From Gammaproteobacteria bacterium (GTDB taxonomy: Bacteria > Pseudomonadota > Gammaproteobacteria > Thiohalobacterales > Thiohalobacteraceae), in NCBI GenBank assembly GCA_019911805.1, contig JAIOJV010000077.1, forward strand, positions 62,001 to 126,000: 64,000 nt of DNA, read 5' to 3'. The stretch's first letter is position 1. Each line of letters starts with the position of its first letter. The notes beneath the pieces were generated by a model, which worked only from the letters and a program-made list of their open reading frames with translations, had not been told where the DNA came from and made no database searches. Made by a program: the position numbers and the translations under genes. This document shows, piece by piece, positions 26,858 to 35,084 of this stretch.

Positions 26858-27799
26858 TCGGGCTACATTATTCAAGGGCATGGAGCAGTGCATTTCGTTC
26901 CAGCGGTGGCATCCAGCGGCCTCGTTACTCAAGCATCATTAGCAAGATGGATGGCCTGCCCGGGAATCACTCTGAGCATTTCGGTTTAGTCGCCAAGAAT
27001 GACTACAAACTCTTTAGGCGGCGTCGGTAGAGATACTGTAAAATAGGCAGGGCGGAGCATCTCCACAGAGTTGGACGTTCTTTGCCCCGATCTACTTGGT
27101 TCCTTGACCTGTTAGATGGATCATTAGGCAAGAAACGAAATTATTTTTAAGAAATTTCTGAGCATGGTATTTTTCATGGTATTATCAATTAACTGGAAAA
27201 TAAGTCATTGAAAATAAAAGATAAAAATGGCTTATTTACAATAGAGTGGGAGTGACCGGCACTGGCTGGTAATGTCTGGTCCTGACCGGCATTACAGCTG
27301 AGGCTTCAAATCCTGCGGTTGAGCGATAGGCTGTATAAAATACAGTATCGCAAGGACGCGGATCATGCCCCACCCGGGAGAGGGATGCTGAAAGTGTTTG
27401 CAGCAGCATTCTCACCGAAGCTACGCATGCTCGATCGCCCCACGCGACACAATAATCGGGTTGGCTTCTGGCCGGACTCCGGACTCGCGAGTGAGAAATC
27501 CTTCTCAGGTGCATCGACTTCCCTTGCGTTAAACACAATGGCTGATGATGTATCTTGACGCGCCCACCGTTGCGGGGGCAGCGTCAGAATTGACCTTAAT
27601 GCATGTATGCGCAGGTCCACCGTCTTCCCGTTTCATTCCTCGGATGAAAATCCCAGGAACACCTGAAGCGGAATGGCAGGCGCGACTCTACGCCGCCGCC
27701 TTGGGGCGGTCGAGCATGCTGGCCGACGAACGGTACTTGTAAAATTAATATAAACGTATTACTTTCCATAACGCTTACTCGGCAGAAGGAGCAGCGGTT
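26858..27799. other. long intergenic region with no supported gene
   Basis: About 940 bases without a convincing coding frame. A strongly AT-rich stretch (about 27115-27245) carries a TGGTATT...TGGTATT direct repeat. It is followed by a short GC-richer repeat pair, TGACCGGCACT and TGACCGGCATT (27254-27294), and a 15-base palindrome at 27331. Short frames from 27319 and 27545 lack ribosome sites and recognisable products. The region marks the boundary between the repair operon and a decayed gene cluster. Confidence 0.5.
27331..27345. promoter_or_regulatory. LexA-box-like palindrome, one base short
   Basis: CTGTATAAAATACAG is a near-perfect dyad with the LexA half sites CTGT and ACAG, but the spacer is 7 bases, not the 8 of the gammaproteobacterial SOS box. 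No intact SOS gene follows. Weak candidate. Confidence 0.2.
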
Positions 27800-28095
27800 A
27801 TGGAAAACCGGGCAACACTCAAGGAGCGCTACGGCACAACCGCACTGGTGACCGATGCCTCGTCAGGCATAGGTCGCGCCTTTGTGGCACAGCTGGCGGA
27901 AGCGGGCCTGCAGCTGATTCTGGTGGCGCAGTGGCGTGCGCTGGGAGCCATTCGCGTATCACTCAAGGGTGGATGAATCGTTTATTCAGGCTCAGTTACA
28001 GCCTGATGCCCGGAGGCATGAGCGTGGCGCTCAATCGTATTTTGATGGCGCCTCGTGCTGATGAAAATATCGACCCAACGGAGGGGCAATCATGA
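27800..28095 (+). pseudogene. decayed short-chain dehydrogenase gene (N- and C-terminal scraps)
   Basis: The ATG at 27800 (GAAGGAGCAG upstream) opens 58 codons starting MENRATLKERYGTTALVTDA with the Rossmann motif SSGIGRA, then jumps to unrelated residues and stops at 27974-27976. The ATG overlapping that stop (27973) opens 40 codons, MNRLFRLSYSLMPGGMSVA, which look like the C-terminal end of the same SDR type. The catalytic Ser-Tyr-Lys part is missing. An internal deletion is the simplest explanation. The last bases overlap the start of the next gene, so the original operon order is kept. Confidence 0.7.
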
Positions 28096-29105
28096 AAACA
28101 GTACTGATAATGGGCGCGACAGGGTTTGTTGGTAGCCATATCCTCGAAGCATTCATGCAACGTAATGATCCCACATTACTTATTGTCGCTGCCTGCCGCG
28201 ATAAGCGGAAGCTACTGCCTGAATTTAACGGAGAGATACGCGAAGGCGATTTACGCGATGCAGTTTATCGAGGGACTGTCGTCAAAGACATTGATGTCCT
28301 CTGCAACGCTGTGGCCTGGAGCTCGCTTTGGGGTAATGTCGAAAATTCTCGGCGGCTGTTCCTCGAGCCCAATCTGGCCTTGATCAAGGTCGCCCGCTCA
28401 GCGGGTGTGAAACGTTTCATCAATACCAGCACGACCAGCGCTGCCTCGCCCCGGGATTCCAGTGACCCTCAGAGCAAGGGTATACCGCGCCTACTCTGGC
28501 CGCACTTATGCAATGTTATCAAGATCGAGGATGCATTACGCAACATTGCGAGTGCAGATTTTCAGGTGACTAATCTGCGCCTGGGCATTTTTGCAGGTCA
28601 CCGCTATTCTCTGGGCGTGCTGCCCATCCTCGCGCCACGCCTGAAAACGCATCTGGTGCCCTGGGTGTCGGGTGGACGTACCAGCCTGCCGATCATTGAT
28701 GGGCGTGACATCGGCCAAGCCTTCATGCGCGCGGTCCTCACTGAGGGCCTTGACGATTACGAAGGCTTCAATATCGTTGGTCCAGAAATACCAACCGTAC
28801 GCGAGGTTATAAACCTACTACATGAGGAATTCGATCTTCCGAAACCTCATTTCAGTGTACCCTTCGCCATCGCCTATCCGTTCGCCTGGTTGATGGAAAA
28901 GCTCGATCCCATTATGCCCTGGGAGCCATTGGTGACGCGCAGCATCATTCATCTGATGGAAGAGGTTGGTGTGGATAACGCTAAAGCTGAGCGATTGCTT
29001 GGTTATCGCCCAACGCATCCTTGGCGTGAGGCGGTACGCACTCAGATGCAGGAAATGTCAGTTCGCCAGACACGGTCTATGTCGATGGCGTTGCCGGTCA
29101 GCTGA
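28092..29105 (+). CDS. NAD(P)-dependent extended SDR (epimerase/3-beta-HSD-like) lacking the catalytic Tyr
   Basis: The 337-residue protein has the nucleotide-binding GATGFVG (8-14) and the C-terminal organisation of extended short-chain dehydrogenases. At the place of the YxxxK pair the sequence reads CNVIK (C140, K144), so the catalytic tyrosine is replaced by cysteine. Such proteins act on sugars, sterols or aryl ketones, or serve as NADP-binding proteins. The start overlaps the end of the SDR pseudogene. A broken hydrolase gene and a TetR gene follow, so this was probably part of a regulated catabolic cluster now in decay. Confidence 0.8.
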   Translation: MKTVLIMGATGFVGSHILEAFMQRNDPTLLIVAACRDKRKLLPEFNGEIREGDLRDAVYRGTVVKDIDVLCNAVAWSSLWGNVENSRRLFLEPNLALIKVARSAGVKRFINTSTTSAASPRDSSDPQSKGIPRLLWPHLCNVIKIEDALRNIASADFQVTNLRLGIFAGHRYSLGVLPILAPRLKTHLVPWVSGGRTSLPIIDGRDIGQAFMRAVLTEGLDDYEGFNIVGPEIPTVREVINLLHEEFDLPKPHFSVPFAIAYPFAWLMEKLDPIMPWEPLVTRSIIHLMEEVGVDNAKAERLLGYRPTHPWREAVRTQMQEMSVRQTRSMSMALPVS

Positions 29106-29109
29106 TCTG

Positions 29110-29235
29110 ATGACTGCGTGTTTTGAATATCTGTTCAAAAGCCATCTCGCGACAGTGGATGGTGTGCGTCTGCACTATCTGAGTGAAGGCGAGAGGCCGA
29201 TCACCCGAAAGAGATCAGGTTGTAAGGCCGTCTGA
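29110..29235 (+). pseudogene. truncated alpha/beta-hydrolase gene (N-terminal stub)
   Basis: A 41-codon frame begins 4 bases after the extended SDR and reads FKSHLATVDGVRLHYLSEGE, the typical first beta strands of an alpha/beta hydrolase. It then loses similarity and stops. The oxyanion, nucleophile-elbow and His parts are absent. Confidence 0.55.
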
Positions 29236-29328
29236 GGCAGGTGAACTTAATGGAAAATATACCGGCAGAACATCTGCCTTTTGAGTGGAGAAGTGCAATT
29301 TAATTGGGGGTGGAATGTAACAATATCT

Positions 29329-29388
29329 TACACCTATTGGATGGGCTGAGCATGCCATTGGCCTGGACGGGGCGGTACAATAGGTGTA
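29329..29388. promoter_or_regulatory. 11-base inverted repeat, probable TetR operator
   Basis: TACACCTATTG (29329-29339) and CAATAGGTGTA (29378-29388) are a perfect inverted repeat with a 38-base spacer. The second arm ends 21 bases before the ATG of the TetR gene. Autoregulation is the simplest reading. Confidence 0.55.
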
Positions 29389-29409
29389 TTGCCCAACGAG
29401 TCGTGGTGT

Positions 29410-29982
29410 ATGGCACTTAAACGTAAAGGTCAGGAATTTCGGCAGCATATCGTCGAGGTGGCTAACCGGCTGTTTTATCAGCGCGGTTACAATCAAACCT
29501 CGTTTTCAGACATTGCTGAAGCGGCAGAGATGTCGCGTGGGAATTTCTATTACTACTTCAAAACCAAGGACGAGATCCTGGAATCAGTATTGGAATCTCG
29601 TCTTGAGGATATCCGCAGTATGTTGGCGGAATGGACTGCGACGATTGCTGAACCACGCGAGCGTCTCAAACGCTATGTGCAAATCCTGCTAAACGAAGAA
29701 CAGAATATTCTGCGCTACGGTTGTCCCATGGGGTCATTGACTGTGGAGCTCGGCAAGACACAGCTGGCGCTGCAGTCGCACTCGACGGAGATGTTCGAAG
29801 TATTTTTCGAATGGCTCAAGACGCAGTTTCTAACGCTGGGATGTGGTCGAGTGTCACGTGACAACGCGCTGCATCTACTGGCTGCGACGCAGGGTGTGAG
29901 CCTGATAGTGAATGCCTTTGAGGATAGTGCCTTTCTCCGCAAAGAGGCCAGTCACCTCAAGCAATGGATTGATGAGTTGTAA
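29410..29982 (+). CDS. TetR/AcrR-family transcriptional regulator
   Basis: The ATG at 29410 gives 190 residues (an upstream TTG would add seven). The N-terminal HTH is clear: VANRLFYQRGYNQTSFSDIA and AAEMSRGNFYYYFKTKDE (about residues 14-52). The C-terminal ligand domain has GCPMGSL and helical segments. It probably represses the adjoining dehydrogenase/hydrolase genes or itself through the inverted repeat upstream. The ligand is unknown. Confidence 0.9.
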   Translation: MALKRKGQEFRQHIVEVANRLFYQRGYNQTSFSDIAEAAEMSRGNFYYYFKTKDEILESVLESRLEDIRSMLAEWTATIAEPRERLKRYVQILLNEEQNILRYGCPMGSLTVELGKTQLALQSHSTEMFEVFFEWLKTQFLTLGCGRVSRDNALHLLAATQGVSLIVNAFEDSAFLRKEASHLKQWIDEL

Positions 29983-29984
29983 TT

Positions 29985-30135
29985 ATATTCCTGCGTCACC
30001 GACTTGTCAGATTCATCCGCCAGCCGAATTGCTTCCAGCTTGAATTCCTTGGAATATCTCGTGTACGGTCTCTCGCTCATCGAACACTCCTCCTGGGCCA
30101 CGGTAGCCCTTTCTTGAGTGTCCGTTAAACTGGGG
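29985..30135 (-). mobile_element. IS3-family insertion sequence remnant (5' end of orfA)
   Basis: Reading leftward from the ATG at 30080 the frame gives MSERPYTRYSKEFKLEAIRL and then ADESDKSVTQ, the start of an IS3-family OrfA helix-turn-helix protein. It then breaks next to the TetR stop. An AGGAGG-like ribosome site precedes the ATG. The bases 30118-30135 (TGTCCGTTAAACTGGGGG) look like the end of such an element. The rest of orfA, orfB and the other end are missing. Confidence 0.7.
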
Positions 30136-30143
30136 GAGGTTTA

Positions 30144-30186
30144 CTCTGACCCCTTGAATGGCTCCTTGAATGCTGACCCCTTGAAC
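30144..30186 (+). repeat. short repeats CTCTGACCCCTTGAATG and CTGACCCCTTGAAC
   Basis: Two near-identical copies lie between the IS3 remnant and the MoaD-like gene, with CTCCTTGAATG between them. Inverted copies occur after the DUF3108 gene (31346-31380). They look like scars of a small mobile repeat. Confidence 0.45.
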
Positions 30187-30258
30187 GCGCCTCCTATTGA
30201 CCCGCGTCCACGCAACGAACAGACTAGTCGCCTCTGAATCTCAGCTAGTGTCTGTTCC

Positions 30259-30507
30259 ATGGATAGAGTCCTTTATTTCAGCAGCCTGCCCGACCGCATC
30301 GGCCGCGGTGTAGAGGAATTCTTTTTGTCCAAGAACGTCAAGAGCACTCGCGAACTGCTCGCCTATCTGCGCCTGCGCGGCGAAGAATGCAACAAGGCTC
30401 TGCAGGAAAGAAAAGTCAAAATAACCGGCAACAAGGAATTTCTGGAACTGGATGACGCCATTATGGATGACGACGAGATTGCCATTATTTCAGTGGGTCT
30501 GACTTGA
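30259..30507 (+). CDS. MoaD/ThiS-like ubiquitin-fold protein without C-terminal GlyGly
   Basis: The 82-residue protein follows the MoaD pattern: a first beta strand, an LLAYLRLRGEE helix, KITGNKEFLELDDAIMDDDEIAIIS near the end. MoaD and ThiS need a C-terminal Gly-Gly for sulfur transfer; this one ends VGLT, so it is probably not a classical sulfur carrier. A pair with a DUF3108 protein follows within 4 bases. Identification rests on pattern only. Confidence 0.6.
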   Translation: MDRVLYFSSLPDRIGRGVEEFFLSKNVKSTRELLAYLRLRGEECNKALQERKVKITGNKEFLELDDAIMDDDEIAIISVGLT

Positions 30508-30510
30508 GCC

Positions 30511-31365
30511 ATGCCGCATCGTAAGAAACCGATCTCAGTCATGCGACTTCCCCGCCCCCGATACTTTCCATGCCGCCGCGCAATCCTGGCGGTACTGTGC
30601 CTGATGCTGCTCCTGCCCGTACCCGAAAGCCGCGCCACGGGATGGGATGGCGAGTTCGAACAATTACGCTTCCGTCTCAGCTGGCTGTTCGTGCATGCCG
30701 GCACCGCGGTGATCCAGGCCGCACCGCAGGAAGATGGTGGCGCCGAATACCGCATCGACTCCTGCTCCACGCCGGCCCTGGATCTGATTTATAAGGTACG
30801 CGACCAGATCCTGGCCCGCACGCGCCTGAACGATGGTTACCAGGCTTCCGCACACTACCGCTTCCAGCAGAATGAAGCTCGCCGCCAAGAAGATACCGAA
30901 ATCGTGTTCAGTGAAGACTCAACGGCAACGGTCACTGATCACCGAAAGGGTGAAACGACCACGTTCGTCCTGGCCCCGGGCACCCTGGATATGGTGACTG
31001 CTTTTTTTGCCACTCGCGCCCTGCCTCTGGCGGCGGACGGTGACTACCGGCTGCCGGTATTCGACAAGAAGACCAGTTATGATCTGGTCATCGACGTGGT
31101 GCGACGGGAAGTCCGCGATACCGCGCTGGGCAAGGCCACCCCGCTGGTGGTCATCCATCCACGGCTACAGACCGACGGTATTTTCAAGCGCAAAAGTGAC
31201 ATGCACATCTGGCTGACCGACGATGCGCAACACATCCCGGTACGCATGGAGTCCAAGGTGACAGTGGGGAAAATTATTGCCGCGCTGGAGCGCGTGGAGC
31301 GCGAACCACCGACGCTCGACCCCAAGCAACTGGCCTGCGCGAGTATCAAAGGGTCAGAGTACTAG
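30511..31365 (+). CDS. DUF3108-domain exported protein
   Basis: The 284-residue protein has a basic N-terminus and a hydrophobic segment (about 25-38, AILAVLCLMLLLPV) followed by ESRATG, a likely signal peptide cleavage region. The mature part is beta-rich with LRFRLSWLFVHAGTAVIQ, LDLIYKVRDQI and a C-terminal VRMESKVTVGKIIAAL, which are DUF3108 landmarks. The family is thought to form a periplasmic beta structure; its function is unknown. It starts 4 bases after the MoaD-like gene, so they are likely cotranscribed. An in-frame ATG at 30541 may be the true start. Confidence 0.8.
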   Translation: MPHRKKPISVMRLPRPRYFPCRRAILAVLCLMLLLPVPESRATGWDGEFEQLRFRLSWLFVHAGTAVIQAAPQEDGGAEYRIDSCSTPALDLIYKVRDQILARTRLNDGYQASAHYRFQQNEARRQEDTEIVFSEDSTATVTDHRKGETTTFVLAPGTLDMVTAFFATRALPLAADGDYRLPVFDKKTSYDLVIDVVRREVRDTALGKATPLVVIHPRLQTDGIFKRKSDMHIWLTDDAQHIPVRMESKVTVGKIIAALERVEREPPTLDPKQLACASIKGSEY

Positions 31366-31380
31366 TATCAAGGGATCAGT
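31346..31380 (-). repeat. inverted copies of the CTGACCCCTTGA-type repeat
   Basis: ATCAAAGGGTCAGAGT (31346-31361) and ATCAAGGGATCAG (31368-31380) are reverse-complement relatives of the repeats at 30144-30186, so the MoaD-like/DUF3108 pair is bracketed. The first copy overlaps the end of the DUF3108 gene and may have altered its C-terminus. Confidence 0.45.
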
Positions 31381-31518
31381 CTGAGCCCTTGAATGTGTCC
31401 CAATAGCCTCAATTACTTCCGGGCGGGAAAGGGCTGTACGGTGCATTCGGTCATTGCCGCTACTGTAACGGCAATCACTACGCACCGCACGGCCAGGTCC
31501 CCGCCCCCCACATTGAGC

Positions 31519-32307
31519 TCAGGCGGCTTTTCTTTTCGCGAATCCGAGCAGACCGGCAATGCCCGATGCAAACAACCAGACGGCGGCTGGCACAGGCACT
31601 GGCGTGGGTGTGTATTCATACGTCAATGTCACACTACCCGCAAAAATTTCTGTTGAGATAAGCCCGTACACCTCATCCTCGGATACATTGTTCAGGGCAA
31701 AGACGGCACTGTCAGATGGGTGATAACTGCTGACCGTTAAACCTCCCAGCACACCTGTGCCCAGCAGATTTCCGAGCCCGATTTTTTCCAGTGTGTTTCC
31801 GATAATCCAGCTTTCATCGGCAAACAAAAAGCTGTAACCAGTGGAACCAAAACAAGGTTCCGCAGAAGCTTCACCCGCGCACGAGGGCCTGATATCGGTC
31901 GTGGCACTCGCCAGCGTGGCCGTTGTCGTCGGTGAGGTAAAGAAAGCGACGACGGTGGTGATGCCCGCTGTGTAACCGTCCCAGGGATAAAATTCCGCGC
32001 TATGCGGCATAGAAGGATCGATACTTTCATAAACGCCGACTTCACCCTCAACAGTAACCGTAAAGTTCGTTGAAAGCGTAACTCCGGTCAATGTACCCAG
32101 GGCAGGATCGAACTGTTGCAAGTCGGAAATATTTGAGCGCACTACGTCCAGGTATGAACTCGTGCCACTGGTGGCGCTATACCACGTCTCCTGGGAGTTA
32201 CCCGAGAAGTTGCCGGTAGTGGAAATGGTCGCGGCATTTGCCAGACCGACCCCGAACACTGCGCAACCCAGCGCGAGTGGCTTTATCGTCCTGCGTAAAC
32301 GATTCAT
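31519..32307 (-). CDS. VPLPA/PEP-CTERM sorting-domain exported protein
   Basis: The start at 32307 has AGGAG upstream and gives 262 residues. A signal peptide (MNRLRRTIKPLALGCAVFGV, then GLANAA) opens the protein. The C-terminus reads PVPVPAAVWLFASGIAGLLG followed by FAKRKAA, the tripartite signal (motif, hydrophobic helix, basic end) recognised by exosortase/XrtA-type systems. The mature domain is low-complexity and beta-rich. Such proteins are anchored or released at the outer envelope and take part in biofilm or floc formation. No exosortase gene is in the window. Confidence 0.88.
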   Translation of the reverse strand: MNRLRRTIKPLALGCAVFGVGLANAATISTTGNFSGNSQETWYSATSGTSSYLDVVRSNISDLQQFDPALGTLTGVTLSTNFTVTVEGEVGVYESIDPSMPHSAEFYPWDGYTAGITTVVAFFTSPTTTATLASATTDIRPSCAGEASAEPCFGSTGYSFLFADESWIIGNTLEKIGLGNLLGTGVLGGLTVSSYHPSDSAVFALNNVSEDEVYGLISTEIFAGSVTLTYEYTPTPVPVPAAVWLFASGIAGLLGFAKRKAA

Positions 32308-32385
32308 TATTGGTTTTTCTCCTGTAAGCCGGCTCGACGCCTGCGAGATGCATGTAATTAATCCTGTAAAGTCCCAACAGCCCAT

Positions 32386-32401
32386 AGCAAGTTCTGATCC
32401 A
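32386..32401 (-). promoter_or_regulatory. sigma-54-type promoter candidate for the VPLPA-CTERM gene
   Basis: On the minus strand TGGATCAGAACTTGCT places GG and GC ten bases apart, the -24/-12 arrangement of RpoN promoters, about 80 bases before the ATG. PEP-CTERM genes in several bacteria are controlled by the PrsK/PrsR system with sigma-54, so the context agrees. Only part of the -24 box matches. Confidence 0.4.
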
Positions 32402-32806
32402 GCATTTGGCGCCGGTTGTTAACTTATTGTTTTATCATGGTTTATACTTCTATAAAGTCCTGTTACTGGCATCCATGCAGACGACTGTGTAAATAATATC
32501 GACAGTCGTACCTCTTGGGATATCCGACATAACCAGCAAAAATTACAGGCATTATCAAAATGCGTCGATAGTTTGACTGCTGTCGGTATTTTTTACACTT
32601 ACTGTAATTGTCGATGCCTTTTACAGCCAGGCGATGAACGTCCGCCTGTACGCACAAGCCGCGGTCAAACATCCTGTCGGCTCGGGCTACATCGCCCGAC
32701 ACGCGCTCATACGAGCTCCATCCAGCATGCCCGTCCGACTCACATAACCCTGCCCTGGTCTATACTTCCTACCCCCTTGAGTGGAACAGAATCAGGAGGG
32801 CCGGTC
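32402..32806. other. intergenic region between divergent exported-protein genes
   Basis: No gene is supported. An inverted repeat CGACTGT-11-ACAGTCG lies near 32482-32508 in an AT-rich part, and a TATACT with a weak upstream CTCACA (about 32739-32766) could be the -10/-35 of the TPR lipoprotein gene. Confidence 0.4.
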
Positions 32807-34558
32807 ATGGAGCAGAAGGTGATTGGGCGACAGATTCTGGCTCTGGTGGCGACCTGCCTGCTTGTGGCCTGCGAGCAACAGGAGGCAACACCGGTCGCGG
32901 CCGGTGAGGCGCAGAAGACGGGTAGCGCACCGGTATCGTTGGAGCCGGCGGCCAGAGAAGCGGCCGCAACGGTGCCGCTCTACGACGACCTCGGCGACCA
33001 TCACTACGCCATCAGCTCGGATGTGCCGCAGGTGCAGGCCTATTTTGACCAGGGGCTGCGGTTGTACTACGCGTTCAATCACGCCGAGGCCATCCGGGCG
33101 TTTCGCGCCGCGCAGCAGCTGGACCCCCGCTGCGCCATGTGTTGGTGGGGTGAGGCGATCGCGTCGGGCCCCAATATCAATCTGCCCATGGACCAACCCG
33201 CGGCCCGGGTGGCTTATGGCGCGTTGCAGCAGGCGCTCGCCCGACGAGACGATGCCAGCGAACGTGAGCGGGCCATGATCGACGCACTGGCGGTTCGCTA
33301 TGCAGCGGACGCCCCCGAAGACCGGGCGCACCTGGACCGGGCGTACGCGGATGCCATGGCCGGGCTGGCTGCCGCATACCCCGACGATCACGAGATCGCC
33401 GTCCTCTACGCTGAGTCCCTGATGGATATCCGCCCGTGGGATTACTGGGAAGCGGACGGCAGCCCGAAACCCGGTATCGCCGAGGCGCTTGCCAGCCTCG
33501 AAGCGGTGATCGCAAAAAACCCGGAACACCCGGGGGCGTGCCATTTCTTCATTCACGCGGTGGAAAAACTCTACCCGGAGCGCGCGGTGCCCTGTGCCGA
33601 GCGCCTGGCCAACCTGATGCCGGGTGCCGGTCACCTAGTACATATGCCGGGGCACATCTATATCCGCGTCGGGCGCTACCTCGACGCGGTCGAGGCCAAT
33701 CGGCACGCGATTCACGCGGACGAAACCTACATTCGTGACCAGAACCCGGCCATGGGCATGTACACGGCCGGTTACTATCCCCACAACTATGATTTCCTGG
33801 CCTTCGCCACCATGATGATCGGCCAGGGCGATGCCTCTGTGGAGGCCGCGAAAAAGGTGGCCGCACTGATCCCCGCAGAGCTGCTCGGCACCCCCGGAAT
33901 GGATTTTCTGCAGCATTGGTACAGCCGGCCATTGCTGCTGCAGATCCGCTTTGCCCGCTGGGATGCGATACTCGCCACTCCGGAGCCCGATGCGGCTTTT
34001 CCCCACATGAGCGCCATGTCGCACTACGCGCGCGGGCGTGCCTTTGCGGCCACCGGTGATGTCGCAGCGGCGACCGTCGAACTGGAACAGCTGCGGAAGA
34101 TCCTGGCGAGCAACGTGCTGGCGGGTGTGAAGATGGAGTTCAACGAATCGGCCGATCTGTTGGCCATCGCCGAAAAAGTACTGGCCGGCCGGATACACGC
34201 GGCGGCCGGGCGATTCGATGCGGCCGAGCGCGACCTGCGCGAGGCTGTCGCCGCCGAAGACCGGCTTCGGTATGGCGAGCCACCGGATTGGACCGTTCCC
34301 GTCCGTCAGGATCTCGGTGCCGTGTTTCTGGCAGCGGGTCGTTATGAGCAGGCCGAGCAGGCATTCCACGAGGATCTGCAACACTTCCCCCTAAACGGCT
34401 GGTCATTGCATGGCCTCGCCGTGGCGCTCCGGGAGCAGGGCCGCGAGGAGGAAGCGGCCGTTGTGCAAGCCGACTTCGAGCGGGCCTGGGAAACGGCGGA
34501 TGTGGAGCTTGGATCAGTCGATGAAGTGACGGGAAATAAAGTTGGGCGCAGGGATTAA
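32807..34558 (+). CDS. tetratricopeptide-repeat lipoprotein
   Basis: The ATG at 32807 has a strong CAGGAGGG ribosome site, giving 583 residues; the frame is open further upstream without support. The signal peptide ends in a lipobox LVAC (cysteine near residue 20), so the protein should be lipid-anchored in the outer membrane or periplasm. TPR-like helical pairs occur throughout (FNHAEAIRAFRAAQQLDPRC, later GRYEQAEQAFHEDLQHFPLN). The CMCWWGEA-like start and HFFIHAVE segment are typical of a widespread TPR family with unknown role. It is probably a protein-binding scaffold. Confidence 0.85.
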   Translation: MEQKVIGRQILALVATCLLVACEQQEATPVAAGEAQKTGSAPVSLEPAAREAAATVPLYDDLGDHHYAISSDVPQVQAYFDQGLRLYYAFNHAEAIRAFRAAQQLDPRCAMCWWGEAIASGPNINLPMDQPAARVAYGALQQALARRDDASERERAMIDALAVRYAADAPEDRAHLDRAYADAMAGLAAAYPDDHEIAVLYAESLMDIRPWDYWEADGSPKPGIAEALASLEAVIAKNPEHPGACHFFIHAVEKLYPERAVPCAERLANLMPGAGHLVHMPGHIYIRVGRYLDAVEANRHAIHADETYIRDQNPAMGMYTAGYYPHNYDFLAFATMMIGQGDASVEAAKKVAALIPAELLGTPGMDFLQHWYSRPLLLQIRFARWDAILATPEPDAAFPHMSAMSHYARGRAFAATGDVAAATVELEQLRKILASNVLAGVKMEFNESADLLAIAEKVLAGRIHAAAGRFDAAERDLREAVAAEDRLRYGEPPDWTVPVRQDLGAVFLAAGRYEQAEQAFHEDLQHFPLNGWSLHGLAVALREQGREEEAAVVQADFERAWETADVELGSVDEVTGNKVGRRD

Positions 34559-34678
34559 GCCGAAATCCGTCCACCCTCGTCGTAGACCCAAACGCGCCTT
34601 ACTGCCTTCATGGCAGGTATAGCACGGCCAGTCGATGACCGTCGCGACTTGTGCAGTATGTTCCCTGCACGCAGCCAT
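34514..34678 (-). CDS. small CxxCH-containing protein or cytochrome c remnant, 54 aa
   Basis: The ATG at 34678 has a very good AGGAGG ribosome site. The frame reads MAACREHTAQVATVIDWPCY, then TCHEGSKARLG, with a haem c attachment motif CYTCH. The 3' end overlaps the TPR lipoprotein gene by 45 bases on the other strand. There is no export signal, so haem attachment is doubtful. It may be a decayed cytochrome, or a small true gene divergent from pchC. Paired TATACT boxes lie between it and pchC (34693-34707). Confidence 0.4.
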   Translation of the reverse strand: MAACREHTAQVATVIDWPCYTCHEGSKARLGLRRGWTDFGLIPAPNFISRHFID

Positions 34679-34735
34679 GTTCGTTTTCCTCCTATACTTC
34701 CTATACTCCGATTTACTTACTGTGGAGAATCAGAG

Positions 34736-35074
34736 ATGTCATATCCCGTGAGCGGCAAGGCTGCGAAATGGGTACTGGTGGCGAGCGTCTTGCCTTTTGC
34801 TTTGCTGGCAGCATCGGCCCAGGCGCAGGATGACAGCCAATGGGGCGGCGGCAAGAATCTGTATGACAAAGTCTGCGCCCATTGCCACGCCCCCGAGGTC
34901 GGTGTGGGTCCGGTGATCGCAGGGCGCGGTCTGCCTGAAGTCTATGTCAAACTCACCGTACGCAACGGTTTCAATGCCATGCCGGCCTTTCCGGCTTCCT
35001 TTATCGACGATGAATCCATTGCTCAGGTGACCGAATACCTGTCGACCCTACCGGCCCCGACAGCCCAGCCTTGA
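34736..35074 (+). CDS. pchC: c-type cytochrome subunit of p-cresol methylhydroxylase
   Basis: The ATG at 34736 gives 112 residues with a signal peptide (cleavage after AQA, about residue 30). The haem motif CAHCH (47-51) is followed by a likely axial Met in NAMPAFPAS (M82). Size and motif fit the PchC cytochrome that accepts electrons from the flavoprotein in the periplasm. The gene order cytochrome-pchX-flavoprotein is that of the Pseudomonas pch locus, which supports the name. The next gene is 10 bases downstream. Confidence 0.85.
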   Translation: MSYPVSGKAAKWVLVASVLPFALLAASAQAQDDSQWGGGKNLYDKVCAHCHAPEVGVGPVIAGRGLPEVYVKLTVRNGFNAMPAFPASFIDDESIAQVTEYLSTLPAPTAQP

Positions 35075-35084
35075 GGAGCCTGTC

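Noticed and set aside
27331-27345. LexA (SOS) box
   Set aside because: The half sites fit, but the spacer is one base short and no SOS gene follows on either side, so it is only listed as a weak palindrome.
27319-27558. 79-codon frame in the 26858-27799 gap
   Set aside because: It has no ribosome site, no homology pattern, and overlaps competing frames on the other strand.
32792-33634. 280-codon minus-strand frame opposite the TPR lipoprotein
   Set aside because: The plus strand has a lipobox, TPR helices and a strong ribosome site; the minus frame has none of these.
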